Assembly: GCA_964418745.1 (NCBI GenBank)
Contig: CAYQMX010000008.1
Span: forward strand, 124,001 to 188,000
DNA length: 64,000 nt
Direction: 5' to 3'
From: Scleromatobacter sp964418745
GTDB lineage: Bacteria > Pseudomonadota > Gammaproteobacteria > Burkholderiales > Burkholderiaceae_C
A program made the translations under genes and the position numbers. Numbering within the stretch: position 1 is the first letter of the stretch; every line of letters starts with the position of its first letter. Shown here in pieces: positions 52,691-60,739 of this stretch. The notes under the pieces were generated by a model. The model did not search any database. It was not told where the DNA came from and saw only the letters and a program-made list of their open reading frames with translations.

Positions 52691-55609
52691 ATGCGCCCGC
52701 GCTCAACGCCGATGTCCGACCTATCACTGCCCCCCCAGTCCGCCACGCCGGGTCGTCGACCGCAGGACGGCGCCGCCGCGGCCGAGGCGTCGCACTGGGC
52801 CATGCCGCCCGCCGCGCACGCGGGCACCGTGTGGCCGCTGGGCACCAGCGAGCCGTGCGCGATCCTGGGCGTCAACGACAAGACGTTCAACGCCCGCCTG
52901 GCGCACTTCGACGCGTCCACCGGCCTGGCCACCGTCTTCGTTCCACCGGCGCGCTCGCCGATGCAGCTGCGCTTCGGCCAGTTCCTGCGCCTGACGCTCA
53001 CCGAGCCGGTGATGCCCTCGAGCAACGGTGTCAACGCCGCGCCCGGCTGGGCCGAGCGCGTGCCGGGCGACACCGAATTCCAGGTGCAGCTCAACAGCGG
53101 CAAGTCGCACACGGGACGCACGATCAGCCACGTCGAGAACGACCAGGGCCTGTTCCTGTTTCCGCCGGTCGGCGACGCCGGCCTCGTGCAGCGTTCGTTC
53201 TACCCGCGCGGCGCCTACCGCCGCGTCGATTTCGGGCCACGCCTGGGCGACGTGCTCGTCAGCCAGCACACCCTGTCGCCGCAGCATCTGCAGGACGCGC
53301 TGCAGGAACAGCAGCGCATCCGCAACCTGAAGCTCGGCGAGATGCTGGTCGAGGTCGACCTGATCACGCGGGCGCAGCTGCAGCAGGCACTGGACCTGCA
53401 GGCGCGCACGCCGATGCTGCGGCTGGGCGAGGCACTGATCTCGCTGCGCATCCTGTCGCCCGAGGACCTGGCGCAGGCGCTGCGCAGCCAGACCCGCAAC
53501 CGCAACCTGCCGCTGGGCGAGCTGCTGGTCAACCACGGCGTGATCACGCGCGACGAGCTGCGCGAGGCGCTGGAGGTCAAGCGCGCGCGGCTGCCCGACG
53601 ACGCGCCGTCGCTGCCCATGCTCGACCCGATGGTCTTCCAGGCGACCGCGTCGCCGCCGCAGGTCAACGCCGCGCTGGCGGAACACGACGCGCAGGCCCG
53701 GCCGCGCGCGGGCGACGTGCTGCTGGGCGACCACGTCACCACGCCCGAGCAGCTGCACGCCGCGATCGAAGCGCAGGGCCGGATGCCGATGGTGCGCATC
53801 GGCGAGGCGCTGATCGCGCTCGGCTACATCACCGAAAGCCAGCTCGCCGACGCGCTGGCCCACCAGGGCAAGGATCGCAGCCTGCCGCTGGGTGAGCTGC
53901 TGGTGCGCCAGGAGCTGATCACGCGCGCCAACCTGCAGACCGCGCTGGCCCGCAAGATGGGCTATCCGCAGGTCGACCTGCAGGCCTACCCGATCGACCT
54001 CGAGGCGTTGCGCAAGCTGCCGGTGGCCGCCGCGCTGCGCCTGGAGATGCTGCCGCTGGGGCTGATGAACGGCAAGGTGGTGGTGGCCACCGAGGATCCG
54101 TCGCGCCGCGACCGCATCGACGAGGCCGAGTTCCTGACCCAGTCCAAGGTCGTGCCGGTGCTGCCGGCCGTGGCCAACCTGGTCGAGCAGATCCCGCTGC
54201 TGTACACGCGCGCCGGGCTCGACGAGATGTCGCTCGACTTCATCGCGACGCAGGGCCCCGAGAACCAGGGCACCGACACGCTGCTGGCCGCCCTCGAGAT
54301 GCCGTCCGCCGAGAGCGCGCACGCCGGCCCGGTCGACGACAACGACGGCGCGGTGGAGCAGTCCGACAGCTCGCTGGTGCGGCTCATCAACTCGATGATC
54401 GTGGAGGCGCACACGCAGGGCGTCTCCGACATCCACATCGAGACGCGCCCGGGGCGAGAGAAGGTCAAGGTGCGCTTCCGCGTCGACGGCCTGCTGCGCC
54501 CGTACCTGGAGCTGCCGCACACCTACCGCCAGGCGCTGGTCGCGCGGCTGAAGATCATGTGCGACCTCGACATCTCCGAGCGCCGCCGGCCGCAGGACGG
54601 CAAGATCAACTTCGCGCGCTTCGTGCCCAGCTGCCCGATCGAGCTGCGGGTGGCGATGATCCCGACGGCCAACGGCCTGGAGGACGCGGTGCTGCGCATC
54701 CTGGCCTCGGCCAAGCCGATCCCGCTCGACTCGCTGGGCATGTCGCCGCACAACCTGGCGCAGCTGAAGAAGGCGATCGAGCGTCCATACGGCATGGTGC
54801 TGTGCGTGGGCCCGACCGGCTCGGGCAAGACGACCACGCTGCACTCGGCGCTGAGCTTCATCAACACCCCCGAACGCAAGATCTGGACGGCCGAGGATCC
54901 GGTGGAAATCACCCAGGCCGGCCTGCGCCAGGTGCAGGTCAACCCGAAGATCGACTGGACCTTCGCGAAGGCGCTGCGCGCGTTCCTGCGCGCCGATCCG
55001 GACGTGATCATGGTGGGCGAGATCCGCGACAACGAGACCGCGCAGATCGCCGTCGAATCGTCGCTGACCGGCCACCTGGTGCTGTCGACGCTGCACACCA
55101 ACAGCGCGCCCGAGACGATCACGCGGCTGCTCGACATGGGCATGGATCCGTTCAACTTCGCCGACGCGCTGCTGGCCGTGCTGGCCCAGCGCCTGGTGCG
55201 CCGCATCTGCAGCGGCTGCAAGACGTCGACCCCGGCCACCGACGAACAGGTCGAGGAACTGCTCAACGATTCGTTGCACATCTGGGGCGACCACCCGCAG
55301 GCGCCGACCCGCGAGGCCACGCTGGCCGACTGGACCAGCCGCTACGCGGTGGACGGCCGCCTGATGTTCTTCCGCGGCACCGGCTGCGCCAAGTGCGGCA
55401 ACACCGGCGTCAAGGGCCGCGCCGGCGTGCACGAGCTGCTGACGGTCAGCAAGGGCGTGCGCAACCTGATCCAGACCGGCGCCCGCGCCGAGCAGATCCA
55501 GCACCACGCCATGGGCGAAGGCATGCGCACGCTGCGCCAGGACGGCATCGAGAAGGTGCTGGCCGGCGTGACGACGATCGAGGAGGTGCGGGCGACGTCG
55601 AACAACTGA
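52691..55609 (+). CDS. GspE/PilB-family ATPase with seven MshEN-type repeats
   Basis: 972 residues, far longer than a usual PilB/GspE (about 500-600). N-terminal ~175 residues: unrecognised, perhaps regulatory. Then seven ~24-residue repeats of the form R/P/K-LG-x-x-L(V/I)-x3-L/I-T/S-x3-L-x-x-AL-x-x-Q, starting near residues 184, 214, 244, 274, 338, 369 and 399. This is the c-di-GMP-binding MshEN motif. The ATPase (about 565-940) has GPTGSGKTTTLHSAL (Walker A), PDVIMVGEIRD (Walker B), and two CxxC pairs (CSGC, CAKC). It energises a secretion or pilus machine not encoded here. Confidence 0.9.
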   Translation: MRPRSTPMSDLSLPPQSATPGRRPQDGAAAAEASHWAMPPAAHAGTVWPLGTSEPCAILGVNDKTFNARLAHFDASTGLATVFVPPARSPMQLRFGQFLRLTLTEPVMPSSNGVNAAPGWAERVPGDTEFQVQLNSGKSHTGRTISHVENDQGLFLFPPVGDAGLVQRSFYPRGAYRRVDFGPRLGDVLVSQHTLSPQHLQDALQEQQRIRNLKLGEMLVEVDLITRAQLQQALDLQARTPMLRLGEALISLRILSPEDLAQALRSQTRNRNLPLGELLVNHGVITRDELREALEVKRARLPDDAPSLPMLDPMVFQATASPPQVNAALAEHDAQARPRAGDVLLGDHVTTPEQLHAAIEAQGRMPMVRIGEALIALGYITESQLADALAHQGKDRSLPLGELLVRQELITRANLQTALARKMGYPQVDLQAYPIDLEALRKLPVAAALRLEMLPLGLMNGKVVVATEDPSRRDRIDEAEFLTQSKVVPVLPAVANLVEQIPLLYTRAGLDEMSLDFIATQGPENQGTDTLLAALEMPSAESAHAGPVDDNDGAVEQSDSSLVRLINSMIVEAHTQGVSDIHIETRPGREKVKVRFRVDGLLRPYLELPHTYRQALVARLKIMCDLDISERRRPQDGKINFARFVPSCPIELRVAMIPTANGLEDAVLRILASAKPIPLDSLGMSPHNLAQLKKAIERPYGMVLCVGPTGSGKTTTLHSALSFINTPERKIWTAEDPVEITQAGLRQVQVNPKIDWTFAKALRAFLRADPDVIMVGEIRDNETAQIAVESSLTGHLVLSTLHTNSAPETITRLLDMGMDPFNFADALLAVLAQRLVRRICSGCKTSTPATDEQVEELLNDSLHIWGDHPQAPTREATLADWTSRYAVDGRLMFFRGTGCAKCGNTGVKGRAGVHELLTVSKGVRNLIQTGARAEQIQHHAMGEGMRTLRQDGIEKVLAGVTTIEEVRATSNN

Positions 55610-55627
55610 CATCGCGCGCCCCAGGAA

Positions 55628-55661
55628 AAACGCCGCCCGGCTTCGCAGCCGCGCGGCGTTT
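55628..55661. terminator. Bidirectional intrinsic terminator
   Basis: AAACGCCGC-c-CGGC-ttcgca-GCCG-c-GCGGCGTTT: a 13-pair stem with a C-C mismatch and T/A tracts on both sides. It serves the ATPase gene and the convergent secreted-protein gene. Confidence 0.8.
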
Positions 55662-55694
55662 GTCCGTCCGGGCCGGCGCGCGCGCCGGCGGGGG

Positions 55695-56411
55695 TCACTT
55701 CCACATGCCCGAGGCGGCGGCGGCCGGCGCCGCGCTGCTGTTCTTCTTCGGCGCCGGCGGCACGACCTTGGTCGTCGTGGTCGTGGTCGTGGTCTGCGTC
55801 GTCGTGACCGTCGAACCCGGCGCGGCGGTGTCCGCGACGGCGGCGTTGGTGGCCGCCACGCCCTGCGCCGCGGCGACGGCCGCCGGCGACGCGACGCTGG
55901 GCGCCAGCGCCCCGGCGTTCGCGCCGGCCTTCTGCGACGACTGCACGGCGATGCGTTGTTCGTCTTCCTGGCAGTTGTCGACCAGGCGATGGTGTTCCTT
56001 CTGGTTCATCAGCATCGACTTCATCGGGATCTGGATCCAGACGACGGCACCGCCGGTGTCGACCAGGCGGATCGCGCCGGTGGTGGTCTCCTCGGGCACC
56101 ATGATGTATGTCTTGTGGTCGAACGTGACCTTGAAGTTGCCCGAGTGGCCGGCGATCTTCTCGACCTCGACCTTCTGCTTGAACTCGCAGTCGGCGGTGC
56201 CGGTGAGCACACGGTCGGCCATGGACAGCTGGCCCGGGTTCAGGTTGTCGTTGATGGCGGAGACGGGCTCGGCGGCCGGCCTGGCGGCGGGCTTCTTCGC
56301 GGCGGCCGCGGCCTTGGGCTTCGCGGCCGGGGCGGTCTGGGCAAACGCGGAAGACAGGGGGAGCGTGGAAAGCGCGGCCAGGGCGGCTGCGGCGGTCAGG
56401 GTGCGAAACAT
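55695..56411 (-). CDS. Secreted hypothetical protein
   Basis: 238 residues. Signal peptide (SSAFAQ, near 25), Ala/Lys/Pro-rich stretch, then a ~100-residue globular part (ADRVLTGTADCEFKQKVEV ... HKTYIMVPEETTTGAIRL) with two Cys, and a C-terminal tail of Ala and Thr runs (TTTQTTTTTTTT). Family not recognised. Possibly a periplasmic protein with a disulfide between Cys 75 and the Cys in VDNCQEDEQ. Confidence 0.65.
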   Translation of the reverse strand: MFRTLTAAAALAALSTLPLSSAFAQTAPAAKPKAAAAAKKPAARPAAEPVSAINDNLNPGQLSMADRVLTGTADCEFKQKVEVEKIAGHSGNFKVTFDHKTYIMVPEETTTGAIRLVDTGGAVVWIQIPMKSMLMNQKEHHRLVDNCQEDEQRIAVQSSQKAGANAGALAPSVASPAAVAAAQGVAATNAAVADTAAPGSTVTTTQTTTTTTTTKVVPPAPKKNSSAAPAAAASGMWK

Positions 56412-56549
56412 CGAGCGAAGTCTCCGGGTTTGAGGTCGAACCCGAATTGTCGGCCAAGCGCCCGCCGCTGTTACAGGTTCAGATGCAACCCCTTGTTTCG
56501 AGGCCGTGCGGTGCCAACTGCGTCACGGATGGGCGCGGCCGGCGGGCCG

Positions 56550-57569
56550 TCAATGCCCGAACCAGCGCATCCGGGCCTCGGCCGGAAGCTGGGCGTGGCC
56601 GCCCATGGAGGTGCGCTGCGCGCGCTCGATCACGTGCCAGAAGTAGCGGTAGCTGGCGCGGTCGTGCAGGTGCTCGCGGCCGTTGTGGCGATGGCGGATC
56701 GGGCCCCAGTCGGCCGCCTGGGCGGCCAGGATCACTTCCACCGCGAGGTCGACCTCGGCGGCCGTCGGCGCGAACGCGTCGACGATCACCCGCACCTGGT
56801 CGGGGTGGATGCTCCACATGCGGGTGTAGCCGAACTCGCGGCAGGCGCGCTCGGCGGCGCGCTGCAGCAGGCGCGAGTCCTTGAATTCGGTGACGACGCA
56901 GTGCGACGGCGTCTTCGCGTGGCCGTGGCAGGCCGCGGCGATCGCCAGCTTGGCGCGCACCACCAGCGGATGCGTGAACTGGCCCTCGGCGCCCATCGCC
57001 GACTGGGGAATCGCGCCGCGATGGGCCGAGACGAAGTCCATCAGCCCGAACGACAACGACTCCAGCCGCGGGTGCGCCGCCAGCAGCTCGACGTCGCGCA
57101 GCGCGCCGTGGGTCTCCACCAGCGCGTGCAGCGGCAGCTCGCGCACGAGCCCGGCGGCACGCGCGGCGACGTCGACGGCATGGACGGCGGCCTCCAGGTC
57201 GGCGGCGTCGCGGGCCTTGGGGATCATCAGGTAGGCCAGCCGCGCACCGGCGTCGCGCAGCAGCACCTCCAGCATCGCGTCGAACGCCGGGTGGCCGTGC
57301 GGCACGATGCGCGCGCCCACGCGGTCGAAGCGGTTGGCCGGCGAGTTCACCAGCTCGGCGATCAGGTGGGCGTGCTCCACCTCGCCGCCCGCCTGCGCGC
57401 CGTCCTCGCCGTCGAGCGTGACGTCGAACACCGGGCCGAGCTCGGCCTGCAGCTCCAGGCTCTTGCGCATGCGGGCCTCGACGCCGGAGTAGTGGTCGCA
57501 GACCGGCAGCGAGGTGGTCGGGTCGCCGTCCTCGAACAGGACGTCGCGCGGGTGGGCAGCGTTGGACAT
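56550..57569 (-). CDS. HpcH/HpaI aldolase / CitE-like CoA-ester lyase
   Basis: 339 residues from ATG 57569 (GGAG at a 6-nt distance). FDVTLDGEDGAQAGGEVEHAH carries the acidic metal site, and NRFDRVGARIVPHG, LPLHALVETHGALRDV and MWSIHPDQVRVIVDAFAP follow. This is a CitE/malyl-CoA-lyase-like TIM barrel that cleaves or forms beta-hydroxyacyl-CoA thioesters. The linkage to mdh and sdh fits dicarboxylate metabolism; the real substrate is unknown. Confidence 0.85.
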   Translation of the reverse strand: MSNAAHPRDVLFEDGDPTTSLPVCDHYSGVEARMRKSLELQAELGPVFDVTLDGEDGAQAGGEVEHAHLIAELVNSPANRFDRVGARIVPHGHPAFDAMLEVLLRDAGARLAYLMIPKARDAADLEAAVHAVDVAARAAGLVRELPLHALVETHGALRDVELLAAHPRLESLSFGLMDFVSAHRGAIPQSAMGAEGQFTHPLVVRAKLAIAAACHGHAKTPSHCVVTEFKDSRLLQRAAERACREFGYTRMWSIHPDQVRVIVDAFAPTAAEVDLAVEVILAAQAADWGPIRHRHNGREHLHDRASYRYFWHVIERAQRTSMGGHAQLPAEARMRWFGH

Positions 57570-57593
57570 GGACATCTCCGAGGTACAAAGACG

Positions 57594-57657
57594 AACGCGC
57601 GGCAAGCCGCGCGTTCAGGATATCCGGAGTCCGCGGCGCCTCGTCCGAGGCGCCGCG
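57594..57657 (-). terminator. Tandem hairpins between mdh and CitE-like gene
   Basis: Two perfect inverted repeats: AACGCGCGGC-aa-GCCGCGCGTT (57594-57615) and CGCGGCGCCTCG-tc-CGAGGCGCCGCG (57632-57657). They may end part of the mdh transcript or protect its 3' end; no T-run is visible. Confidence 0.5.
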
Positions 57658-57665
57658 AACGCCGT

Positions 57666-58652
57666 TCAGAGCAGGTGGGAGACGCCGGCTTGCTCGTCCT
57701 GCAGTTCCTTGAGCGTCTTGTTGATGCGCTCCTGGCTGAACCCGTCGATGGCCAGGCCTTCGACGATCTTGTACTTGCCGCCTTCGGTGGTGACCGGGAA
57801 GCCGAACATCGTGTCCTTGGGGATGCCGTATTCGCCGTTGGACGGCACGCCCATCGTCACCCACTTGCCCTTGGAGCCCAGGGCCCAGTCGCGCATGTGG
57901 TCGATGGCGGCGTTGGCGGCCGAGGCCGCCGACGAGACGCCGCGCGCCTCGATGATGGCGGCGCCACGCTTGCCCACGGTCGGCAGGAAGGTGTCGGCGT
58001 TCCAGACCTGGTCGTTGATCAGGTCCTTGACGGCCTTGCCGCCGACGGTGGCGAAGCGGTAGTCGGCGTACATCGTGGGCGAGTGGTTGCCCCAGACGGT
58101 GAGCTTCTCGATGTCGGCGACCTTGGTGCCGGTCTTCTGGGCGACCTGGGTCAGCGCGCGGTTGTGGTCCAGGCGCAGCATGGCGGTGAAGTTCTCGCGC
58201 GGCAGGCTGGGCGCGCTCTTCATCGCGATGTAGGCGTTGGTGTTGGCCGGGTTGCCCACCACCAGCACCTTGACGTCGCGCGAGGCGACCTTGTCGAGCG
58301 CCTTGCCTTGCGCCGTGAAGATCTGGGCGTTGGCGGCCAGCAGGTCGGCGCGCTCCATGCCGGGACCGCGCGGGCGGGCGCCGACGAGCAACGCGTAGTC
58401 GGTGTCCTTGAACGCCGTCAGCGGGTCGCCGTGGGCCTCGATGCCGGCCAGCAGCGGGAACGCGCAGTCGTCGAGTTCCATGATCACGCCCTTGAGCGCC
58501 TTCTGGGCCTTCTCGTCGGGGATCTCGAGCAGTTGCAGGATGACCGGCTGGTCCTTGCCCAGCATCTCGCCCGAGGCGATGCGGAACAGGAGGGCGTAGC
58601 CGATCTGGCCTGCGGCGCCGGTGACGGCGACGCGAACGGGGGACTTGCTCAT
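57666..58652 (-). CDS. mdh: Malate dehydrogenase
   Basis: 328 residues. NAD site VAVTGAAGQIGYALLFRIA near residues 8-26; PGMERADLLAANA, VVGNPANTNA and the catalytic His in WGNHSPTMY are typical of the cytosolic-type MDH of betaproteobacteria. It oxidises malate to oxaloacetate in the TCA cycle. GGAG is 8 nt upstream of the ATG. It is divergent from the GntR gene. Confidence 0.96.
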   Translation of the reverse strand: MSKSPVRVAVTGAAGQIGYALLFRIASGEMLGKDQPVILQLLEIPDEKAQKALKGVIMELDDCAFPLLAGIEAHGDPLTAFKDTDYALLVGARPRGPGMERADLLAANAQIFTAQGKALDKVASRDVKVLVVGNPANTNAYIAMKSAPSLPRENFTAMLRLDHNRALTQVAQKTGTKVADIEKLTVWGNHSPTMYADYRFATVGGKAVKDLINDQVWNADTFLPTVGKRGAAIIEARGVSSAASAANAAIDHMRDWALGSKGKWVTMGVPSNGEYGIPKDTMFGFPVTTEGGKYKIVEGLAIDGFSQERINKTLKELQDEQAGVSHLL

Positions 58653-58815
58653 GGAAATGTCTCCGAGACGAAGGAAATGGACGGATGGAAGACCAACAGC
58701 GGGGCCGGCGGTCCGGAAAGCTGGCGCGGGCGGCCCGGCGTGCGCTCCGGCCCATCGCGACTGCCGAAGTTTAATCCCAGTCCAGGGAAAAACCCGCACA
58801 GGGTCACTCATCTTA

Positions 58816-58831
58816 TGTCTTATACAAGACA
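58816..58831. promoter_or_regulatory. Candidate GntR operator in the mdh/gntR divergent region
   Basis: TGTCTT-ATAC-AAGACA, an inverted repeat with 6-bp arms, flanked by CTTA on the left and AGCC on the right. A related half-site, AAGACATAA, occurs at 59900-59908 before sdhC. GntR/HutC regulators bind such A/T-centred dyads, so both mdh and sdh may be controlled by the neighbouring regulator. Confidence 0.55.
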
Positions 58832-58948
58832 AGCCCAGTGGGATGCTCGGAAGAAGGTGGACGGGCCCCGTCCGGCTGTGCTGCAATCGCCGGCGGCCGT
58901 CCGGTCGCGGCCCTCCCTCGCTCGCGCTCCAACGTCCTGCCGCCCACC

Positions 58949-59683
58949 ATGTCCTCGGATCCGTCCGGCCCCGCCTTCAGCCCGCTGTACCAGCAGATCA
59001 AGCTGCTGATCACGCGCAGCCTGCAGGAAGGCGAATGGAAGCCCGGCGAGGCGATTCCCGCCGAGACCGACCTGGCGGCGCGCTACCGCGTCAGCCAGGG
59101 CACGGTGCGCAAGGCCATCGACGAGCTCGCCACCGACAACCTCGTCGTGCGCCGCCAGGGCAAGGGCACCTTCGTGGCCACCCACGCCGAGGAACAGATC
59201 CAGTACCGTTTCCTGCGCCTGGCACCCGACGACGCCAAGCCCAGAGGCATGGAGCGCCACGTCCTCGAGTGCAGGCGCATGCGCGCGCCAGCGCCCGTCG
59301 CACGCGCGCTGGAGCTGCGCGGCGCCGAGGGCGCCATCATGGTCCGGCGCACGCTCGCCCAGGACGACCGTCCCGTGGTGCTCGACGAGATCTGGCTGCC
59401 GGCGGGCATGTTCAAGGGCCTGACGGCCGAGCGGCTGACCGGCTACGTCGGGCCGATGTACGGGCTGTTCGAGGCCGAGTTCGGCGTGCGCATGATCCGC
59501 GCCGAGGAGAAGATCCGCGCCGTCGCGGCCGACGCGGCGACGGCCGCGGTGCTGGCGGTGCCGGTCGGCACGCCGCTGCTGTTGGTGGAGCGGTTGTCGT
59601 TCACGTACGGCGACCGGCCGGTCGAATTGCGGCGCGGCCTCTACCGCACCGACAGCCACCATTACCGCAACACGCTGAATTGA
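58949..59683 (+). CDS. GntR-family transcriptional regulator (UTRA/HutC type)
   Basis: 244 residues from ATG 58949. Winged helix at about 10-72 (PLYQQIKLLITRSLQEGEW ... RYRVSQGTVRKAIDELA ... RRQGKGTFVA), UTRA ligand domain at about 95-240 (VERLSFTYGDRPVELRRGLY). Located between mdh and sdhC, it is likely the local regulator of TCA-cycle genes; ligand unknown. Confidence 0.92.
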   Translation: MSSDPSGPAFSPLYQQIKLLITRSLQEGEWKPGEAIPAETDLAARYRVSQGTVRKAIDELATDNLVVRRQGKGTFVATHAEEQIQYRFLRLAPDDAKPRGMERHVLECRRMRAPAPVARALELRGAEGAIMVRRTLAQDDRPVVLDEIWLPAGMFKGLTAERLTGYVGPMYGLFEAEFGVRMIRAEEKIRAVAADAATAAVLAVPVGTPLLLVERLSFTYGDRPVELRRGLYRTDSHHYRNTLN

Positions 59684-59772
59684 ACATGACAGCGTCGACC
59701 CCGCGCCTGGCGAACCCGCCGCGAGCCCCCGTTTCGGTGGAAAAGCGACGATTGCCGCATTCCAATCCCTAC

Positions 59773-59803
59773 TTGGGCAACGCATGTTGCATTGCCATAA
59801 AAT
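59773..59803 (+). promoter_or_regulatory. Candidate sdh operon promoter
   Basis: TTGGGC (59773-59778) and CATAAA (59796-59801), 17-bp spacer, with an alternative TAAAAT (59798-59803). A GCAAC-gcat-GTTGC dyad (59777-59790) overlaps the -35 and spacer. The leader to sdhC is about 120 nt and GC-rich. Confidence 0.5.
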
Positions 59804-59926
59804 TCGCGGGTTTTACCGGTCCCCGACATCGCCCGATGCCCGCGGGCCCGCGGCGCGCACGCGCCGCCAAACAGGCGACGCGCCCGGGGCGCCGCCCCGA
59901 AGACATAACGACAAGGATCCACGACC

Positions 59927-60358
59927 ATGGCTGACGCGATCAAGGCGATCAAGAAACGACCGGGGGAGATGCGCTTCTCCGACGCCACCAGTTACCGGCT
60001 GCCGCCCGCGGGCGTCGTGTCGATCCTGCACCGCATCAGCGGGCTGCTGCTGATCGTGCTGATGCCCTTCGCGATCTGGCTGTTCGACACCAGCGTCACG
60101 TCCGAGGTGTCGTTCGACCAGTTCCGCAATGCCTTCGTCGCCGGCCTCGGCTTCGTGCCGGCGTTCGGCGTCAAGCTGGTCACGCTGGCGCTGATCTGGG
60201 CCTTCCTGCAGCACTTCTGCGCCGGCGTGCGCCACCTGTACATGGACTTCACGCACAGCGTCACCAAGGAATTCGGCCGCACGTCCGCGCTCGTCGCGAT
60301 GGGCGTGGCCGCGTTCCTGACGCTGGTGTTCGCCTACAAGCTGTTCATCGGCTACTGA
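59927..60358 (+). CDS. sdhC: Succinate dehydrogenase cytochrome b556 subunit
   Basis: 143 residues with three membrane helices. SILHRISGLLLIVLMPF and HFCAGVRHLYMD (haem-ligand His) are family signatures. With SdhD it anchors the complex in the membrane. Confidence 0.95.
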   Translation: MADAIKAIKKRPGEMRFSDATSYRLPPAGVVSILHRISGLLLIVLMPFAIWLFDTSVTSEVSFDQFRNAFVAGLGFVPAFGVKLVTLALIWAFLQHFCAGVRHLYMDFTHSVTKEFGRTSALVAMGVAAFLTLVFAYKLFIGY

Positions 60359-60376
60359 ACCGGGTTCGCCAACAAC

Positions 60377-60739
60377 ATGTCTACCAACTACGGAACGAAA
60401 CGCGTCGTCGTCGGCGCCCACTACGGCGTGCGCGACTGGCTGATGCAGCGCGCCACCGCGGTGCTGATGGCCCTGTTCACGATCGTGATCGTCGTGCAGT
60501 GCCTGACCCCCGGCGAGATGAGCTACCTGAAATGGGGCGGCATCTTCGCCCACCAATGGATGAAGGTGCTCACGTTCGTGATGATCGCCGCCATCCTGTG
60601 GCATGCCTGGGTCGGCGTGCGGGATGTGCTGATGGACTACGTCAAGCCCGTGGCGGCACGGATCGTGCTGCAGGTCGCCGCCATCGTCTGGCTCGTCGGC
60701 TGCGCCGGCTGGGCCCTGCAAGTGCTCTGGAGAATCTGA
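60377..60739 (+). CDS. sdhD: Succinate dehydrogenase membrane anchor subunit
   Basis: 120 residues with three helices. YGVRDWLMQRATAVLMALFT begins the quinone-binding region, and LWHAWVGVRDVLMDYVKP contains the haem-ligand His and the conserved Arg/Asp. The stop codon is followed directly by the sdhA ATG. Confidence 0.94.
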   Translation: MSTNYGTKRVVVGAHYGVRDWLMQRATAVLMALFTIVIVVQCLTPGEMSYLKWGGIFAHQWMKVLTFVMIAAILWHAWVGVRDVLMDYVKPVAARIVLQVAAIVWLVGCAGWALQVLWRI

